NCBI GenBank assembly: GCA_022763285.1
Contig: JALEHB010000082.1
Location: forward strand, 1-47,618
Length of the DNA: 47,618 nt
Direction: 5' to 3'
DNA from: Pseudomonadales bacterium
Lineage (GTDB): Bacteria; Pseudomonadota; Gammaproteobacteria; Pseudomonadales; Pseudohongiellaceae
Under the pieces are notes generated by a model, which saw nothing but the letters and a program-made list of their open reading frames with translations, did not search any database and was not told where the DNA came from. The position numbers and the translations under genes were made by a program. How positions within the stretch are numbered: position 1 is the stretch's first letter; every line of letters begins with the position of its first letter. This document shows, one piece after another, positions 33,934 through 42,452 of the stretch.

Positions 33934-35163
33934 CTATCGGTAAATGGCAGCCCGGGCGGCGCCATGTACCTGCAGGGAATAGAGAATATCATCATTCTGG
34001 ATCATGCCGATGAAAACGATGTCCTCAACCGGGTCGATCCAGAACCAGGACCCGGCGATCCCCCACCACCAGTGTGTGCCTGCGGAGGCTCCCTGATAGG
34101 CATCCGGGTTTTCGACGATGGCAAAATCCAGGCCGAACACGTTGCCCGGGTAGAGTTGACCGATATTGGGCACACCTTCAGGCAACTGATTGCTGCGCAT
34201 CAACTGCACCGCTTCTTCTGACAGAATCCGTACTCCGTCCAGTTCACCCCCATTCAGATGCATCTGGGCAAACTTCATATAGTCCGCTGCGGTGGAAGTC
34301 AGGCCGCCGCCACCGGAGAGAAATTTCGGGGCTTGCAAAAAGGCACCGGTATCGGTCCGTTGCAGGCTGCCATCTTCCGTCGGTCGGTATTGGCCGGCGA
34401 GGCGGTCGGCGTTTTCGGGCTGCACAAAGAAACCGGTGTCTTCCATGCCCAGGGGTTCGAACAAACGCTGCTTGAGGAATTCATCGAATGGCTGGCCTGA
34501 GAGGCGCTCCACCATATAGCCCTGCACATCCACCGAGATACTGTAGACCCACTGGCTGCCAGGTTGATAGGCCAGAGGAATGTCCGCCAGAGCGGGCATG
34601 GATTCGGCCAAAGTAACCTCCGGCAGATTCATGATGCCTGCCTCGGCATAGGCCATGGCGATGGGGCCATTGGACAGGGGCGGCGTATAGAGCAGACCGC
34701 CGGTATGGCTCATCAGCTCCCGCACGGTCATGGGATGCTCGGCGGGCTCGGTTTCCCAGCTGCCGTCTTCGTTCTGGGACACAAACACCTGCATGCCCGC
34801 CAGTTCCGGCAAATGTTGTTCGACCGGATCGTCCAGCTCAAACAGGCCTTCGTCATAAAGCATCATCAGGGCAGTGCCGGTGACCGGTTTGGTCATGGAA
34901 AAAATACGAAAGATGCTGTCAGTGCTCATGGGCACTTCATCTTCCACCGTCTGATAGCCCAGTGCTTCATGCATCAGCACTTCGCCATCCTGGGCCACCA
35001 TCAGCACCGCCCCGGAAAGTTTGTTCGCATCGATACGCGCTTGCAGGTCGGCTTTGGCAGCATCAAGGCTTGCCTGGTCGATATCGGCAAAGACAAGACT
35101 GCCGGGCAGAGCCAGGCTCAGCGCCAGGCAGAGGGCGAGCAGCCCTTTCAGTGATTTCAACAT
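33934..35163 (-). CDS. Exported beta-lactamase-family serine hydrolase
   Basis: The 409-residue protein has a signal peptide ending LVFADI and the class C beta-lactamase/EstB fold. The S-x-x-K motif is FSMTK, and Y-S-I in WVYSISVDVQGYM stands for the Y-x-N motif. A HTWWWGIAG-like segment, read here as GTHWWWGIAGSWFW, replaces KTG. HTGGL and GGGGLTSTAADYMKF are also typical of this group. Such proteins are mostly esterases or peptidases rather than antibiotic-resistance enzymes. It stands alone and ends at a strong terminator. Confidence 0.9.
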   Translation of the reverse strand: MLKSLKGLLALCLALSLALPGSLVFADIDQASLDAAKADLQARIDANKLSGAVLMVAQDGEVLMHEALGYQTVEDEVPMSTDSIFRIFSMTKPVTGTALMMLYDEGLFELDDPVEQHLPELAGMQVFVSQNEDGSWETEPAEHPMTVRELMSHTGGLLYTPPLSNGPIAMAYAEAGIMNLPEVTLAESMPALADIPLAYQPGSQWVYSISVDVQGYMVERLSGQPFDEFLKQRLFEPLGMEDTGFFVQPENADRLAGQYRPTEDGSLQRTDTGAFLQAPKFLSGGGGLTSTAADYMKFAQMHLNGGELDGVRILSEEAVQLMRSNQLPEGVPNIGQLYPGNVFGLDFAIVENPDAYQGASAGTHWWWGIAGSWFWIDPVEDIVFIGMIQNDDILYSLQVHGAARAAIYR

Positions 35164-35367
35164 GGTTCCCCCCTGGGTTGTTGTTATGATCGCGATGCCA
35201 ATCGCGGCTTGAGGGCCCTATTAGAGCACCAATTCAGACTGCGCGAAATGCGCCCTGACGGCTTGTAACCCGGAGGGCTGGCGCTTTATCCCGACGCGGG
35301 CGCAAGAACGATAAAAACGGCAACAGTGATTCAGTTATGCCGGTAACCGGTGTAGCATAGCGACCCC

Positions 35368-35742
35368 ATGAATACCTACATCATACTCAAACATCTGCAC
35401 GTCACATTCGCGGTTTTATCTCTGCTGGGTTTCTCGCTCCGGGGTTTCTGGATGCTGAAGGAATCGCCCATGCTGCAGAAAAAGCCGGTCCGCATTCTGC
35501 CCCATATCAATGACAGCCTGTTATTGCTGACCGCCATCATGCTGGCCATTCTGACCGGCTTCTATCCCTTTGTGGTGGGCTGGGTCACTCTGAAGGTACT
35601 GCTGCTGGTGGTTTATATCGTGCTGGGGATATTCGCCCTCAAGCGCGGCAAGACCAAACAGGCACGCACAGTCTTTTTCTTTGCCGCACTGGCCACCATT
35701 CTGGCGATCTTTGCCATCGCCGGAATCAAGCCGGGCTTCTAG
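35368..35742 (+). CDS. SirB2-family membrane protein
   Basis: The 124-residue protein has four hydrophobic segments and the SirB2 opening YIILKHLHVTFAVLSLLGFSLRGFW, with conserved histidines at the start of the first helix. LPHINDSLLLLTAIMLA and TLKVLLLVVYIVLG are also typical. SirB2 proteins are small inner-membrane proteins of unknown biochemical role. The gene is single, with its stop 22 bases from the stop of the opposing dehydrogenase. Confidence 0.9.
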   Translation: MNTYIILKHLHVTFAVLSLLGFSLRGFWMLKESPMLQKKPVRILPHINDSLLLLTAIMLAILTGFYPFVVGWVTLKVLLLVVYIVLGIFALKRGKTKQARTVFFFAALATILAIFAIAGIKPGF

Positions 35743-35764
35743 CTTCCAGGGTCTGAATCCCGGT

Positions 35765-37405
35765 TCAGGCGCTGAGCTTGCTGCTGTCGGCGGCATCCAG
35801 GAAGGGGCCGTCCACACAGAGTCGGCGGCCATCCGGGGCATCACAGGCACCGCAGATACCGACACCACATTTGGTCCAGTAATCGATGGCGTTGTAAATC
35901 TGCTCCGGCCCGCAGTACTTGCGCTGCACCGCCTCGGCGGCACGCACCATGGGACCGGGACCGCAATTGTAAAACACCAGATTTTCCAGCTCGGCTGCCG
36001 ATAACTGCTTGAGGCGCTGCTCCAGCAATTCCGTAACCAGGCCATGAAAGCCTTCGCTACCGTCGTCGGTGGCAATATGCAAGTCGCCGATCTGGGCGCA
36101 TTCATCCATAAAATACAGGCGCTCGGCACTGCGGGCACCCATGAAGATTTCGGCATTGCCGTGATCCCGGGCAATCTGGTAGACCGCCGCCAGACCGGTG
36201 CCGCCAGCCACGCACATCAGACGGGCATCGTCATCGGGCTGCACCGGATTGCCATGGGGGCCGCGCACATAGGCTTCCACTCCCGGTTGCAGTTCCATAC
36301 AGGCATGGGTGAACTGCCCAAGATCGATTACCACCAGTGAGAAAGGATCATCGGTCAGGGCAGAGAAAGGCTTCTCTCCCAGGCCCGGAATCCAGAGGAA
36401 GATGAACTGGCCTGCTTCCACCGCCACCTTCTCCTTGAAGCTGAGGATGCAGATATCATCGGTAACCCGTTCGGTCTTCAGCAGGGTTACCGGCTTGAAG
36501 GACATGTCGACGTCATAACGCACCAGAGCTTCGGCATTCTCCTGCCCGTCTTCAAGGTCCTGGCTGAGGACGCGGAAATAGTGGCCAATCTCGGCGGTGG
36601 TGAGGCCAATCAGGGCCGAGCCGATACCGATCACCGTGGCGCCGGCCTGCTGGAAATCCCGGACATTGGCGGCGCTGGAAATGCCGCCGCAGGCGATAAT
36701 GGGAATATCCACACTGGCTTTGATAGCTTCGACACATTCCAGCGCCCGGGGCAGGATGCCCTTGCCAGACAGGCCACCTTTCTCATTACTGAGAATGGGA
36801 TGACCGTGGGCGGTGAAACATTCCGGGCCCATGGTGTTGATGGCGCAGATGGCATCAGCGCCGCCCACTGCGGCGGCCCGGGCAATGTCCTCGATATTGG
36901 GTACATTGGGAGTCAGTTTGGGAATCACCGGAATATCCACGGCGGCCTTCACCGAGGCAACAATCTCCTTCACCAGATCCGGATCCTGACCCATGGCCAT
37001 GCCATAGCCCTTGGCATGGGGGCAGGACAGATTCAGCTCCAGGCCATCACCGTAGGGCGCCAGCTTTTTGGCCACCTCCACATATTCCTCGACACTGCCG
37101 CCGAAAATGGAAATCAGCAGAAAGCGGTCTTCTGGAATAGTCAGCTCTGCCAGCAGCTCGGCTGATTTGTCAGCGCCAGGATTGGTCAGACCAACGGCAT
37201 TGGTGAAATGACCAGGCTCATACTGGGTCAGAATGGGTTCGCGATAGCCCAGGCGCGGCTCGGGACCAATACTCTTGGTAGTAAGCACACCCACCTCGGG
37301 CATGGTATCGAAGAACCGTTGGATGATATTGGCGGAGCAGGTAATGATCCCGGAAGGGATAGTGAAGGGGCCGGACAGGGTTTTGCCCAAAAATTCGGTT
37401 TTCAA
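35765..37405 (-). CDS. PyrD-PyrK-type fusion flavoprotein
   Basis: The 546-residue protein joins two proteins normally encoded apart. Residues 1 to about 290 are a class 1 dihydroorotate dehydrogenase barrel: SGIITCS, NLSCPH with the catalytic cysteine C128, KLTPNVPNIEDIARAA, GGLSGKGI and ACGGISSAANV. Residues from about 300 are a PyrK-like reductase with an FAD/NAD(P) region (PVTLLKTERVTDDICILSF, GGTGLAAVYQIA). It ends in a 2Fe-2S site, C513, C518, C521 and C530 in KCGVGICGACD. Class 1B dehydrogenases use NAD through separate PyrD and PyrK subunits, while most gammaproteobacteria use the quinone-linked class 2 enzyme. NLSCPH and the following GYGMAMGQDP also recall dihydropyrimidine dehydrogenase. 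Its place 158 bases downstream of a malonate operon leaves open a role in pyrimidine breakdown. Confidence 0.88.
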   Translation of the reverse strand: MKTEFLGKTLSGPFTIPSGIITCSANIIQRFFDTMPEVGVLTTKSIGPEPRLGYREPILTQYEPGHFTNAVGLTNPGADKSAELLAELTIPEDRFLLISIFGGSVEEYVEVAKKLAPYGDGLELNLSCPHAKGYGMAMGQDPDLVKEIVASVKAAVDIPVIPKLTPNVPNIEDIARAAAVGGADAICAINTMGPECFTAHGHPILSNEKGGLSGKGILPRALECVEAIKASVDIPIIACGGISSAANVRDFQQAGATVIGIGSALIGLTTAEIGHYFRVLSQDLEDGQENAEALVRYDVDMSFKPVTLLKTERVTDDICILSFKEKVAVEAGQFIFLWIPGLGEKPFSALTDDPFSLVVIDLGQFTHACMELQPGVEAYVRGPHGNPVQPDDDARLMCVAGGTGLAAVYQIARDHGNAEIFMGARSAERLYFMDECAQIGDLHIATDDGSEGFHGLVTELLEQRLKQLSAAELENLVFYNCGPGPMVRAAEAVQRKYCGPEQIYNAIDYWTKCGVGICGACDAPDGRRLCVDGPFLDAADSSKLSA

Positions 37406-37563
37406 AGGACTGAAGACTCTTCTTGAAGGTGAATCGATGGCGCTATTTTAAAGCTTGTGGCGCCTAAACGCACGGCGGCTTGTGATTGCGCATCAATTCA
37501 GGGGGGAATCCGGCCGGCGCCGACCGACCTGGCTGGTGGGTCAGCGCGCCTTGCCGGATTCGA

Positions 37564-39048
37564 TCAGAGCAGTTCCTTCAGTGCCGGTTTGGTCACCTTG
37601 CCCATGGCATTGCGGGGCAGGGCATCGACGATCTTGATGGCCTTGGGAATCTTGTAGGCGGACATCTTGCCGTCGCACCAGCTCTTGAGTTCATCATAAT
37701 CCAGGCTGGCGCCGTCCCTGAGGCCGATGACGGCGACTACGGCTTCGCCCCAGGTCTCATCCTCCACGCCGATTACCGCCACTTCGACAATGGCCTCATG
37801 GGTCAGGAGCACACCTTCAATTTCCAGGGCCGACAGCTTGTAGCCGCCAGACTTGATGATGTCCACCGAGGAACGGCCCATGATGCGGTAATAGCCATCT
37901 TCCACCACGGCCACGTCACCGGTACAGAACCAGTCATCCTTAAAGCTTTCGCGGGTGGCTTTTTCATTGTCCCAGTATTCCAGGAAGACATTGTCACCCT
38001 TGATGCGAATCTCGCCGGCTGTGCCTTCTTCGCTAACCGGCTCGTTGTCTTCATTGAAGAGCTGGCACTGAACTCCCGGCAGCGGTTGACCCACATAGCC
38101 GGCCCGGCGCTCGCCGTCATAGGGGTTGGAAATGCCCATGCCGATCTCGGTCATGCCATAGCGTTCCAGCAACACCTGCCCAGTGAGTTCCTGCCATTGA
38201 TTGAACAGTTTCACCGGGCAGGCCGCGGAGCCGGAAATATTCAGTCGCATGGCCCGAAAGCCATCACAGATCCTGATGACCCGTTCGGCATCGATGCTTT
38301 CAAAATACTGGATCAGCTTCACATAGATGGTGGGCACCGCCATGAACACATTATAGGTACCGGCGATGACTTCATCGGTGATTTTGGGAATATCGAATTT
38401 GGCGAACAGATGCACCGTGGCTCCGGCCCATAGGCCACAGCTGAGAATATTGATGATGCCGTGAATATGGTGCAGGGGCAGGAACAGGGGGATGACATCG
38501 TTCTCACTCCAGGCCCAGGCATCCAGCAGGGTAGTGATCTGGGCACGAATGGTCTTGTGGGTGCTGACCACACCCTTGGGCTTGTTGGTGGTGCCGCTGG
38601 TGAACAGCATCATGGCGCGGCGATCTTCGCCAATCTCCGGCAGGGCAGTAGCCTCACTGGCGATCACTTCATCCACCGTCAGCAGCTGCACATTCAGATC
38701 ATTGCAAAGTGCCTGCAGCGATTCCAGATAGTCAGGGCTGGTGACCAGGCGGGTGACACTGGCGCAGTTCAGATAATGATCAAGCTCGGCCACCGCCGAG
38801 GCCACATTCAGAGGCACAGCGATACCACCGGCGCGCCATACACCATGCATGGTGGTGACATAGTCCAGGCTGGCGGGCAGGAAGAAGGCAATGCGCTCCT
38901 CCTCAAGGTCCTGTTTGTCGGCCAGCAGGCCCGAGGCAAAGCGATCAATACGCTGATTCACCTCTGCATAAGTGTAAGACCTGTCCCCTTCAACCAGGGC
39001 GGTCTTGCTGCTGTTATTACGAAGTTGGGGGAAAGAGTCCTTGCTCAT
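37564..39048 (-). CDS. Acyl-CoA synthetase, malonyl-CoA synthetase-like
   Basis: The 494-residue protein is a class I adenylate-forming enzyme. The phosphate loop TSGTTNKPKG is at 150-159. YGMTEIGM, WFCTGDVAV and GRSSVDIIKSGGYKLSALEIEG follow, and the catalytic lysine K484 is in PRNAMGKVTK. The DIIKSGGYK signature is the one seen in malonyl-CoA synthetases (MatB, ACSF3). The gene lies 33 bases downstream of madM, and that neighbourhood supports malonate as substrate. The reaction would be malonate + ATP + CoA giving malonyl-CoA + AMP + pyrophosphate. Confidence 0.88.
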   Translation of the reverse strand: MSKDSFPQLRNNSSKTALVEGDRSYTYAEVNQRIDRFASGLLADKQDLEEERIAFFLPASLDYVTTMHGVWRAGGIAVPLNVASAVAELDHYLNCASVTRLVTSPDYLESLQALCNDLNVQLLTVDEVIASEATALPEIGEDRRAMMLFTSGTTNKPKGVVSTHKTIRAQITTLLDAWAWSENDVIPLFLPLHHIHGIINILSCGLWAGATVHLFAKFDIPKITDEVIAGTYNVFMAVPTIYVKLIQYFESIDAERVIRICDGFRAMRLNISGSAACPVKLFNQWQELTGQVLLERYGMTEIGMGISNPYDGERRAGYVGQPLPGVQCQLFNEDNEPVSEEGTAGEIRIKGDNVFLEYWDNEKATRESFKDDWFCTGDVAVVEDGYYRIMGRSSVDIIKSGGYKLSALEIEGVLLTHEAIVEVAVIGVEDETWGEAVVAVIGLRDGASLDYDELKSWCDGKMSAYKIPKAIKIVDALPRNAMGKVTKPALKELL

Positions 39049-39081
39049 TGCTTGATCCTGTAATCTGCCAGAGGTGGCGGT

Positions 39082-39840
39082 TTAAAACATGCCATTGACG
39101 ATGAAAAAGAGAATCGATGGCCCCAGCAGACAACCCACGCCGGTATAAAAGGTGGCTGTCATGGCGCCATAGGGAACCAGTTTCGGGTCGGTCGCAGCCA
39201 GCCCGGCTGCCACACCGCTGGTGGTGCCCATGAGGCCGCCAAACACCATGGCCGACTGGGGGTTGTCCAGGCCGATAAAGCGGGCTACCAGGGGTGTACC
39301 AATCATCACCAGAATGGATTTCACCAGGCCAGCGGCAACGCTCAGGGTAATCACTTCATTGGAGGCTCCAATGGCCTCACCGGTCACCGGCCCCACTATA
39401 TAGGTGACGGCGCCGGCGCCGATGGTGGTGATCTCGGCCGGATCGGTATAGCCAAACATTACGGAAATGGCCGCGCCCACCACAAAGGAGACGATGACCC
39501 CGGCAAAAATGGAGATCACGCCGGCCAGCCCCGCTTTCTTCAATTCACTCAGCTGCACACCGAAGGCGGTAGCCACAATGGCAAAATCACGCAACATGCC
39601 ACCACCCATCAGGCCGATACCACCCAGCATGGCCACATCCGCCAGGCCGGTATTGCCGCCTGTGGCTATGCCGCCGAAGTAGGCAGCCACCAGTCCCAGG
39701 GCAATGGCGATGGCCGAACCATGGATGCGACCCTGGGTCAGCTTGTCAGCCAGCCAGTAGGAAAACCAGATGGTGACCCCCACCAGGGCAAAGGCGACGA
39801 TCAGATTGTTGCGGACAAAGACTGTTTCGAAAATTTCCAT
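39082..39840 (-). CDS. madM: Malonate transporter subunit MadM
   Basis: The 252-residue protein has about eight hydrophobic segments and the length and segment pattern of MadM, the larger subunit of the sodium-dependent MadLM malonate carrier. Stretches such as GGIGLMGGGMLRDFAIVATAFGVQ, TYIVGPVTGEAIGASNEVITLSVAAGLVK and GTTSGVAAGLAATDPKLVPYGAMTATFYTG are characteristic. Its ATG overlaps the madL stop by one base (TGATG), so the two are coupled. Together with the downstream synthetase it forms an uptake and activation route for malonate. Confidence 0.9.
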   Translation of the reverse strand: MEIFETVFVRNNLIVAFALVGVTIWFSYWLADKLTQGRIHGSAIAIALGLVAAYFGGIATGGNTGLADVAMLGGIGLMGGGMLRDFAIVATAFGVQLSELKKAGLAGVISIFAGVIVSFVVGAAISVMFGYTDPAEITTIGAGAVTYIVGPVTGEAIGASNEVITLSVAAGLVKSILVMIGTPLVARFIGLDNPQSAMVFGGLMGTTSGVAAGLAATDPKLVPYGAMTATFYTGVGCLLGPSILFFIVNGMF

Positions 39841-40232
39841 CAGGCCGGCCCTCCATCCTGAGGCTGGTCAACAGGCTTGGGCTTGCCGATCTTGCTAAGT
39901 ACTGGCACCAGGGCAAAGCTCACCACCACCGCAGCGACTCCCGCCAGCAGGGCCAGCAGGCCGCCATCCACGGCGGCGGCCACATTCTGGCGGGCTGCCA
40001 TAGCCACGACGATGGGAATATACATGGCACTCCAGAACTTGATGCCATCACCGGCGGCGCCTTCTGTGAGGGCCTTGAACTGTCGGGAATTACTGGCCAG
40101 TACCAGAAACAGCATGGCAATACCGACACCACCGACATTGGCCTCGACGCCAAGCATGACACCGAGGGCTTCACCGATCAGCATGCCGAGTATGAGGCAG
40201 GCGGAAAGCAGGGCAACTCCGTAAACAATCAT
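39840..40232 (-). CDS. madL: Malonate transporter subunit MadL
   Basis: I chose ATG 40232, with AAGGA about 9 bases upstream, giving 130 residues, the usual MadL length; the open frame extends to 40343 but that part holds a palindrome and is probably leader. Four hydrophobic segments are seen, beginning MIVYGVALLSACLILGMLIGEALG. NVGGVGIAMLFLVL and FWSAMYIPIVVAMAARQNVAAA follow. It is first in the mad operon. No malonate decarboxylase genes are in the window, so malonate is probably handled as malonyl-CoA. Confidence 0.9.
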   Translation of the reverse strand: MIVYGVALLSACLILGMLIGEALGVMLGVEANVGGVGIAMLFLVLASNSRQFKALTEGAAGDGIKFWSAMYIPIVVAMAARQNVAAAVDGGLLALLAGVAAVVVSFALVPVLSKIGKPKPVDQPQDGGPA

Positions 40233-40322
40233 TATTATTGTTCCTTGTTTTTGTTGTTCTTTTTTTGCAGTGCTTGTGATTTGCCGCTCGTTGCCAGCGG
40301 GCAGGCAGGCTTCGATGATATG

Positions 40323-40339
40323 ACGCACCCCGGGTGCGT
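40323..40339. promoter_or_regulatory. Palindrome upstream of madL
   Basis: ACGCACCC-C-GGGTGCGT is a perfect 8-bp inverted repeat around one base, 91 bases before the madL start. It has no T tract and could be the operator of a regulator of malonate use. It differs from the known MatR (GntR-type) sites I can recall. Confidence 0.4.
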
Positions 40340-40522
40340 TCAAGGTAAGTTGGCGGGGCCCGGCGATTGACCCGCCGGGGGAATTATTGCTTAATAAATG
40401 CTGGCCTCGTGGCGGTTAAAGACCGGTTGGAACCGCCGCATTTCACACTAGCCAATGTTCTGTCGCCACCCCAGCCGGATTGAGCTGCGGGGATTTTTGA
40501 CGGGGTTCTCAAGGAGATATTC

Positions 40523-40993
40523 ATGAAAACAGTTACTGCAATTCTGGCGGCTCTCGCCTTGTCACTGAGCACTCTTGTCGTCGCCGACCAGGCTTTCAGC
40601 CCCGATCAGAGTTTCGGCGAGGCAATGCCCACAGACAGCGCGGCAGTTTCCCTGCGTGAGGCTATCGCCGGTCTTGATGAGGAAGGCGAGGCCACCGTCA
40701 AGGTGATGGGTGAAGTCACCGAGGTGTGCCAGGCCAAGGGCTGCTGGATGATTTTGGTAGACGGCGACAGCTATGCCCGCATTACCTTCAAGGACTATGG
40801 CTTCTTCGTACCCATTGAAACCAGTATGCAGCGCTCGGTGGTCTATGGAGTCCTGAGCGAGCATGTGCTGAGTGGGGAGCAGGCCGAACACTATGCCCAG
40901 GATGCCGGTGCCCAGTCGACACTTGAGATGCACGGCGAGGTGCGCGAATACTCCCTGGTAGCCAGTGCGGTGCAATTGGAAAAACGTAACTGA
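40523..40993 (+). CDS. Exported DUF4920 protein
   Basis: The 156-residue protein has a signal peptide ending TLVVAD. The DUF4920 core is visible: VKVMGEVTEVCQAKGCWMILVDGDSYARITFKDYGFFVP, with a conserved Cys pair (VCQAKGCWM). The fold is OB-like and the Cys pair may bind metal or form a disulfide; the role is unknown. AAGGAG precedes the ATG. A strong terminator follows. Confidence 0.9.
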   Translation: MKTVTAILAALALSLSTLVVADQAFSPDQSFGEAMPTDSAAVSLREAIAGLDEEGEATVKVMGEVTEVCQAKGCWMILVDGDSYARITFKDYGFFVPIETSMQRSVVYGVLSEHVLSGEQAEHYAQDAGAQSTLEMHGEVREYSLVASAVQLEKRN

Positions 40994-41032
40994 TGTCATA
41001 GCTTGAGACAGAGTTACTTGCTATAAACAAAG

Positions 41033-41056
41033 GGAAGGCCAAGGCCTTCCTTTTTT
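41033..41056 (+). terminator. Terminator after the DUF4920 gene
   Basis: GGAAGG and CCTTCC pair around a CCAAGG loop, followed by six T residues. Confidence 0.85.
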
Positions 41057-41089
41057 ATGTTCGCAATCGCCTTTTCGGGGAAGAGTATT

Positions 41090-41899
41090 ATGAATTTCGA
41101 TACAACTGAATTGACCGCCCTGGCCATGACCTATGGCCTGAAGTTGCTGGCCGGTCTGGCCACACTGCTGGTGGGTCTGTGGATAGTCAGCATCATCAAT
41201 GGGTTTGTGCGCCGCATGTTCGAGCGCAGCAATGTTGACCCCTCCTTGCGCTCATTCCTTGGCAGCATGATCTCCATTCTGCTCAAGGTGATGGTCTACA
41301 TCACCGCCCTGGGCATGCTGGGCGTGGAGATGACTTCCTTCGTGGCGATTCTGGGTGCTGCTGGCCTGGCGGTTGGTCTGGCCCTGTCCGGCACCCTGCA
41401 AAACTTTGCCGGCGGCGTCATGATCCTGCTGTTCAAACCCTACAAGGTGGGTGATTTCATTGAGGCTCAGGGTTATTCCGGCACCGTCAAGGAAATCCAG
41501 ATTTTCATCACTGTGCTGACCACCCCGGATAACAAGACGGTGCTGATTCCCAATGGCCCCCTGGCCACAGGCTCCATGATCAATTTCTCCACCCAGCAAA
41601 ACCGTCGGGTAGATTGGACCTTCGGTATCTCCTACGGCGATGATGTGGACAAGGCCTATGAAGTGCTGAAAAAACTCATTGCCGATGACCAGCGCATCCT
41701 CACCGACCCCGAACCCTTCATGGCGTTGCATACCCTGGCTGACAGCTCCGTGAACATCGTGGTGCGTGTGTGGGTGAAAGCCGCCGATTACTGGGGTGTG
41801 CACTTCGATATGAATGAAGCGGTGTACAAGACCTTCCCGCAGCAGGGTCTGTCTTTCCCCTTCCCGCAAATGGATGTGCATCTTTCCCGGGAAGACTGA
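41090..41899 (+). CDS. mscS: MscS-family small-conductance mechanosensitive channel
   Basis: ATG 41090 gives 269 residues, the usual MscS length. The frame upstream to 41057 is inside the preceding terminator, so it is not used. Three N-terminal helices end in the glycine/alanine-rich pore helix (LGAAGLAVGLALSGTLQNFAGGVMILLF). The conserved PYKVGDFIEAQGYSGTVKEIQIF begins the cytoplasmic beta domain, with LIPNGPL as the next hallmark. The channel opens under membrane tension and protects against osmotic downshock. Confidence 0.93.
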   Translation: MNFDTTELTALAMTYGLKLLAGLATLLVGLWIVSIINGFVRRMFERSNVDPSLRSFLGSMISILLKVMVYITALGMLGVEMTSFVAILGAAGLAVGLALSGTLQNFAGGVMILLFKPYKVGDFIEAQGYSGTVKEIQIFITVLTTPDNKTVLIPNGPLATGSMINFSTQQNRRVDWTFGISYGDDVDKAYEVLKKLIADDQRILTDPEPFMALHTLADSSVNIVVRVWVKAADYWGVHFDMNEAVYKTFPQQGLSFPFPQMDVHLSRED

Positions 41900-42402
41900 C
41901 AAGCGCTTCAAGCTCAAACACAAGGCCTGGCCCGCAGCATTGGTGATCAACGCCGATGCCGTGGAGTCAGGCTTTTTGCGGTCTGCAGGCTGTAAATCCG
42001 ACTCCGGTGGCAGGCACAGGGGTTTCCAGAGTTGAACCGGGCATTCGGTAGTGAAAGCGGGGGTAGGGAAAAGAGCTCCCCGACCCTCTTTGTCCAGGGT
42101 GTAGGCCTTAAGAGGGCGGGGTACTCAAGGAGCACAGGGGCGCAGAACTATTGAGGTGTGGAGGGCTGCGCCGCAAGCGGTTTTACGCGTGAAAACCACT
42201 ATGCTGTGATTCGGAACGAACAATACCACTATATGTTGTGGATAACAAGCATCGCCTCACTATTCATGTCGAGCCGTCGGGGGCCTGCGGCAACGAGCAT
42301 AGCAAAGCAATTGCTTTATTAATATGCTTGCCAATGATGCAGGGCCAGCGTCAGCTGCCAGGGTCGCTGAGATCAGGGCAATAGGAGCAATGCGGCAGGC
42401 CA
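41900..42402. other. 500-bp gene-free region with strong inverted repeats
   Basis: No convincing frame is present. Three structures stand out. The first is a 12-bp stem with one bulged A (42078-42090 with 42110-42121). The second is GGTTTT/AAAACC around ACGCGTG (42179-42197). The third is the perfect palindrome AAAGCAATTGCTTT (42304-42317), flanked by GCAT and ATGC. ACCACTAT occurs twice between them (from 42195 and 42225). It precedes the FNR box of the candidate sRNA. Confidence 0.6.
42073..42126. repeat. Long imperfect stem-loop in the gene-free region
   Basis: CCCCG-A-CCCTCTT (42078-42090) pairs with AAGAGGG-C-GGGG (42110-42121), with only one bulged A. An outer GAG/CTC pair extends it. 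The 19-base loop and the lack of a T tract argue against a simple terminator; it may be a structured RNA part or a remnant element. Confidence 0.5.
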
Positions 42403-42416
42403 TTGATCCAGGTCAA
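42403..42416 (+). promoter_or_regulatory. FNR/Anr-like box upstream of the candidate sRNA
   Basis: TTGAT-CCAG-GTCAA matches the consensus at 9 of 10 positions and has the form common among Anr sites in pseudomonads. It ends 22 bases before a TTTCAT -10 at 42439-42444, so its centre lies at -41.5. Confidence 0.75.
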
Positions 42417-42434
42417 TTTCCTCCGGGCAGGGCT

Positions 42435-42452
42435 GTGGTTTCATGGAACCAC
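42435..42452. promoter_or_regulatory. Inverted repeat over the sRNA -10 and start point
   Basis: GTGGTT-TCATGG-AACCAC has a perfect 6-bp stem. It covers the proposed -10 (42439-42444) and start point (42451), so a bound repressor would block the promoter, giving a second control besides FNR. It may also be chance. Confidence 0.35.

Noticed and set aside
33934-35163. Antibiotic-resistance beta-lactamase
   Set aside because: The fold is class C-like but the KTG motif is replaced and the sequence fits the EstB-type serine hydrolases.
37486-38433. 315-codon plus-strand frame
   Set aside because: It lies wholly over the acyl-CoA synthetase on the other strand and encodes no recognisable domain.
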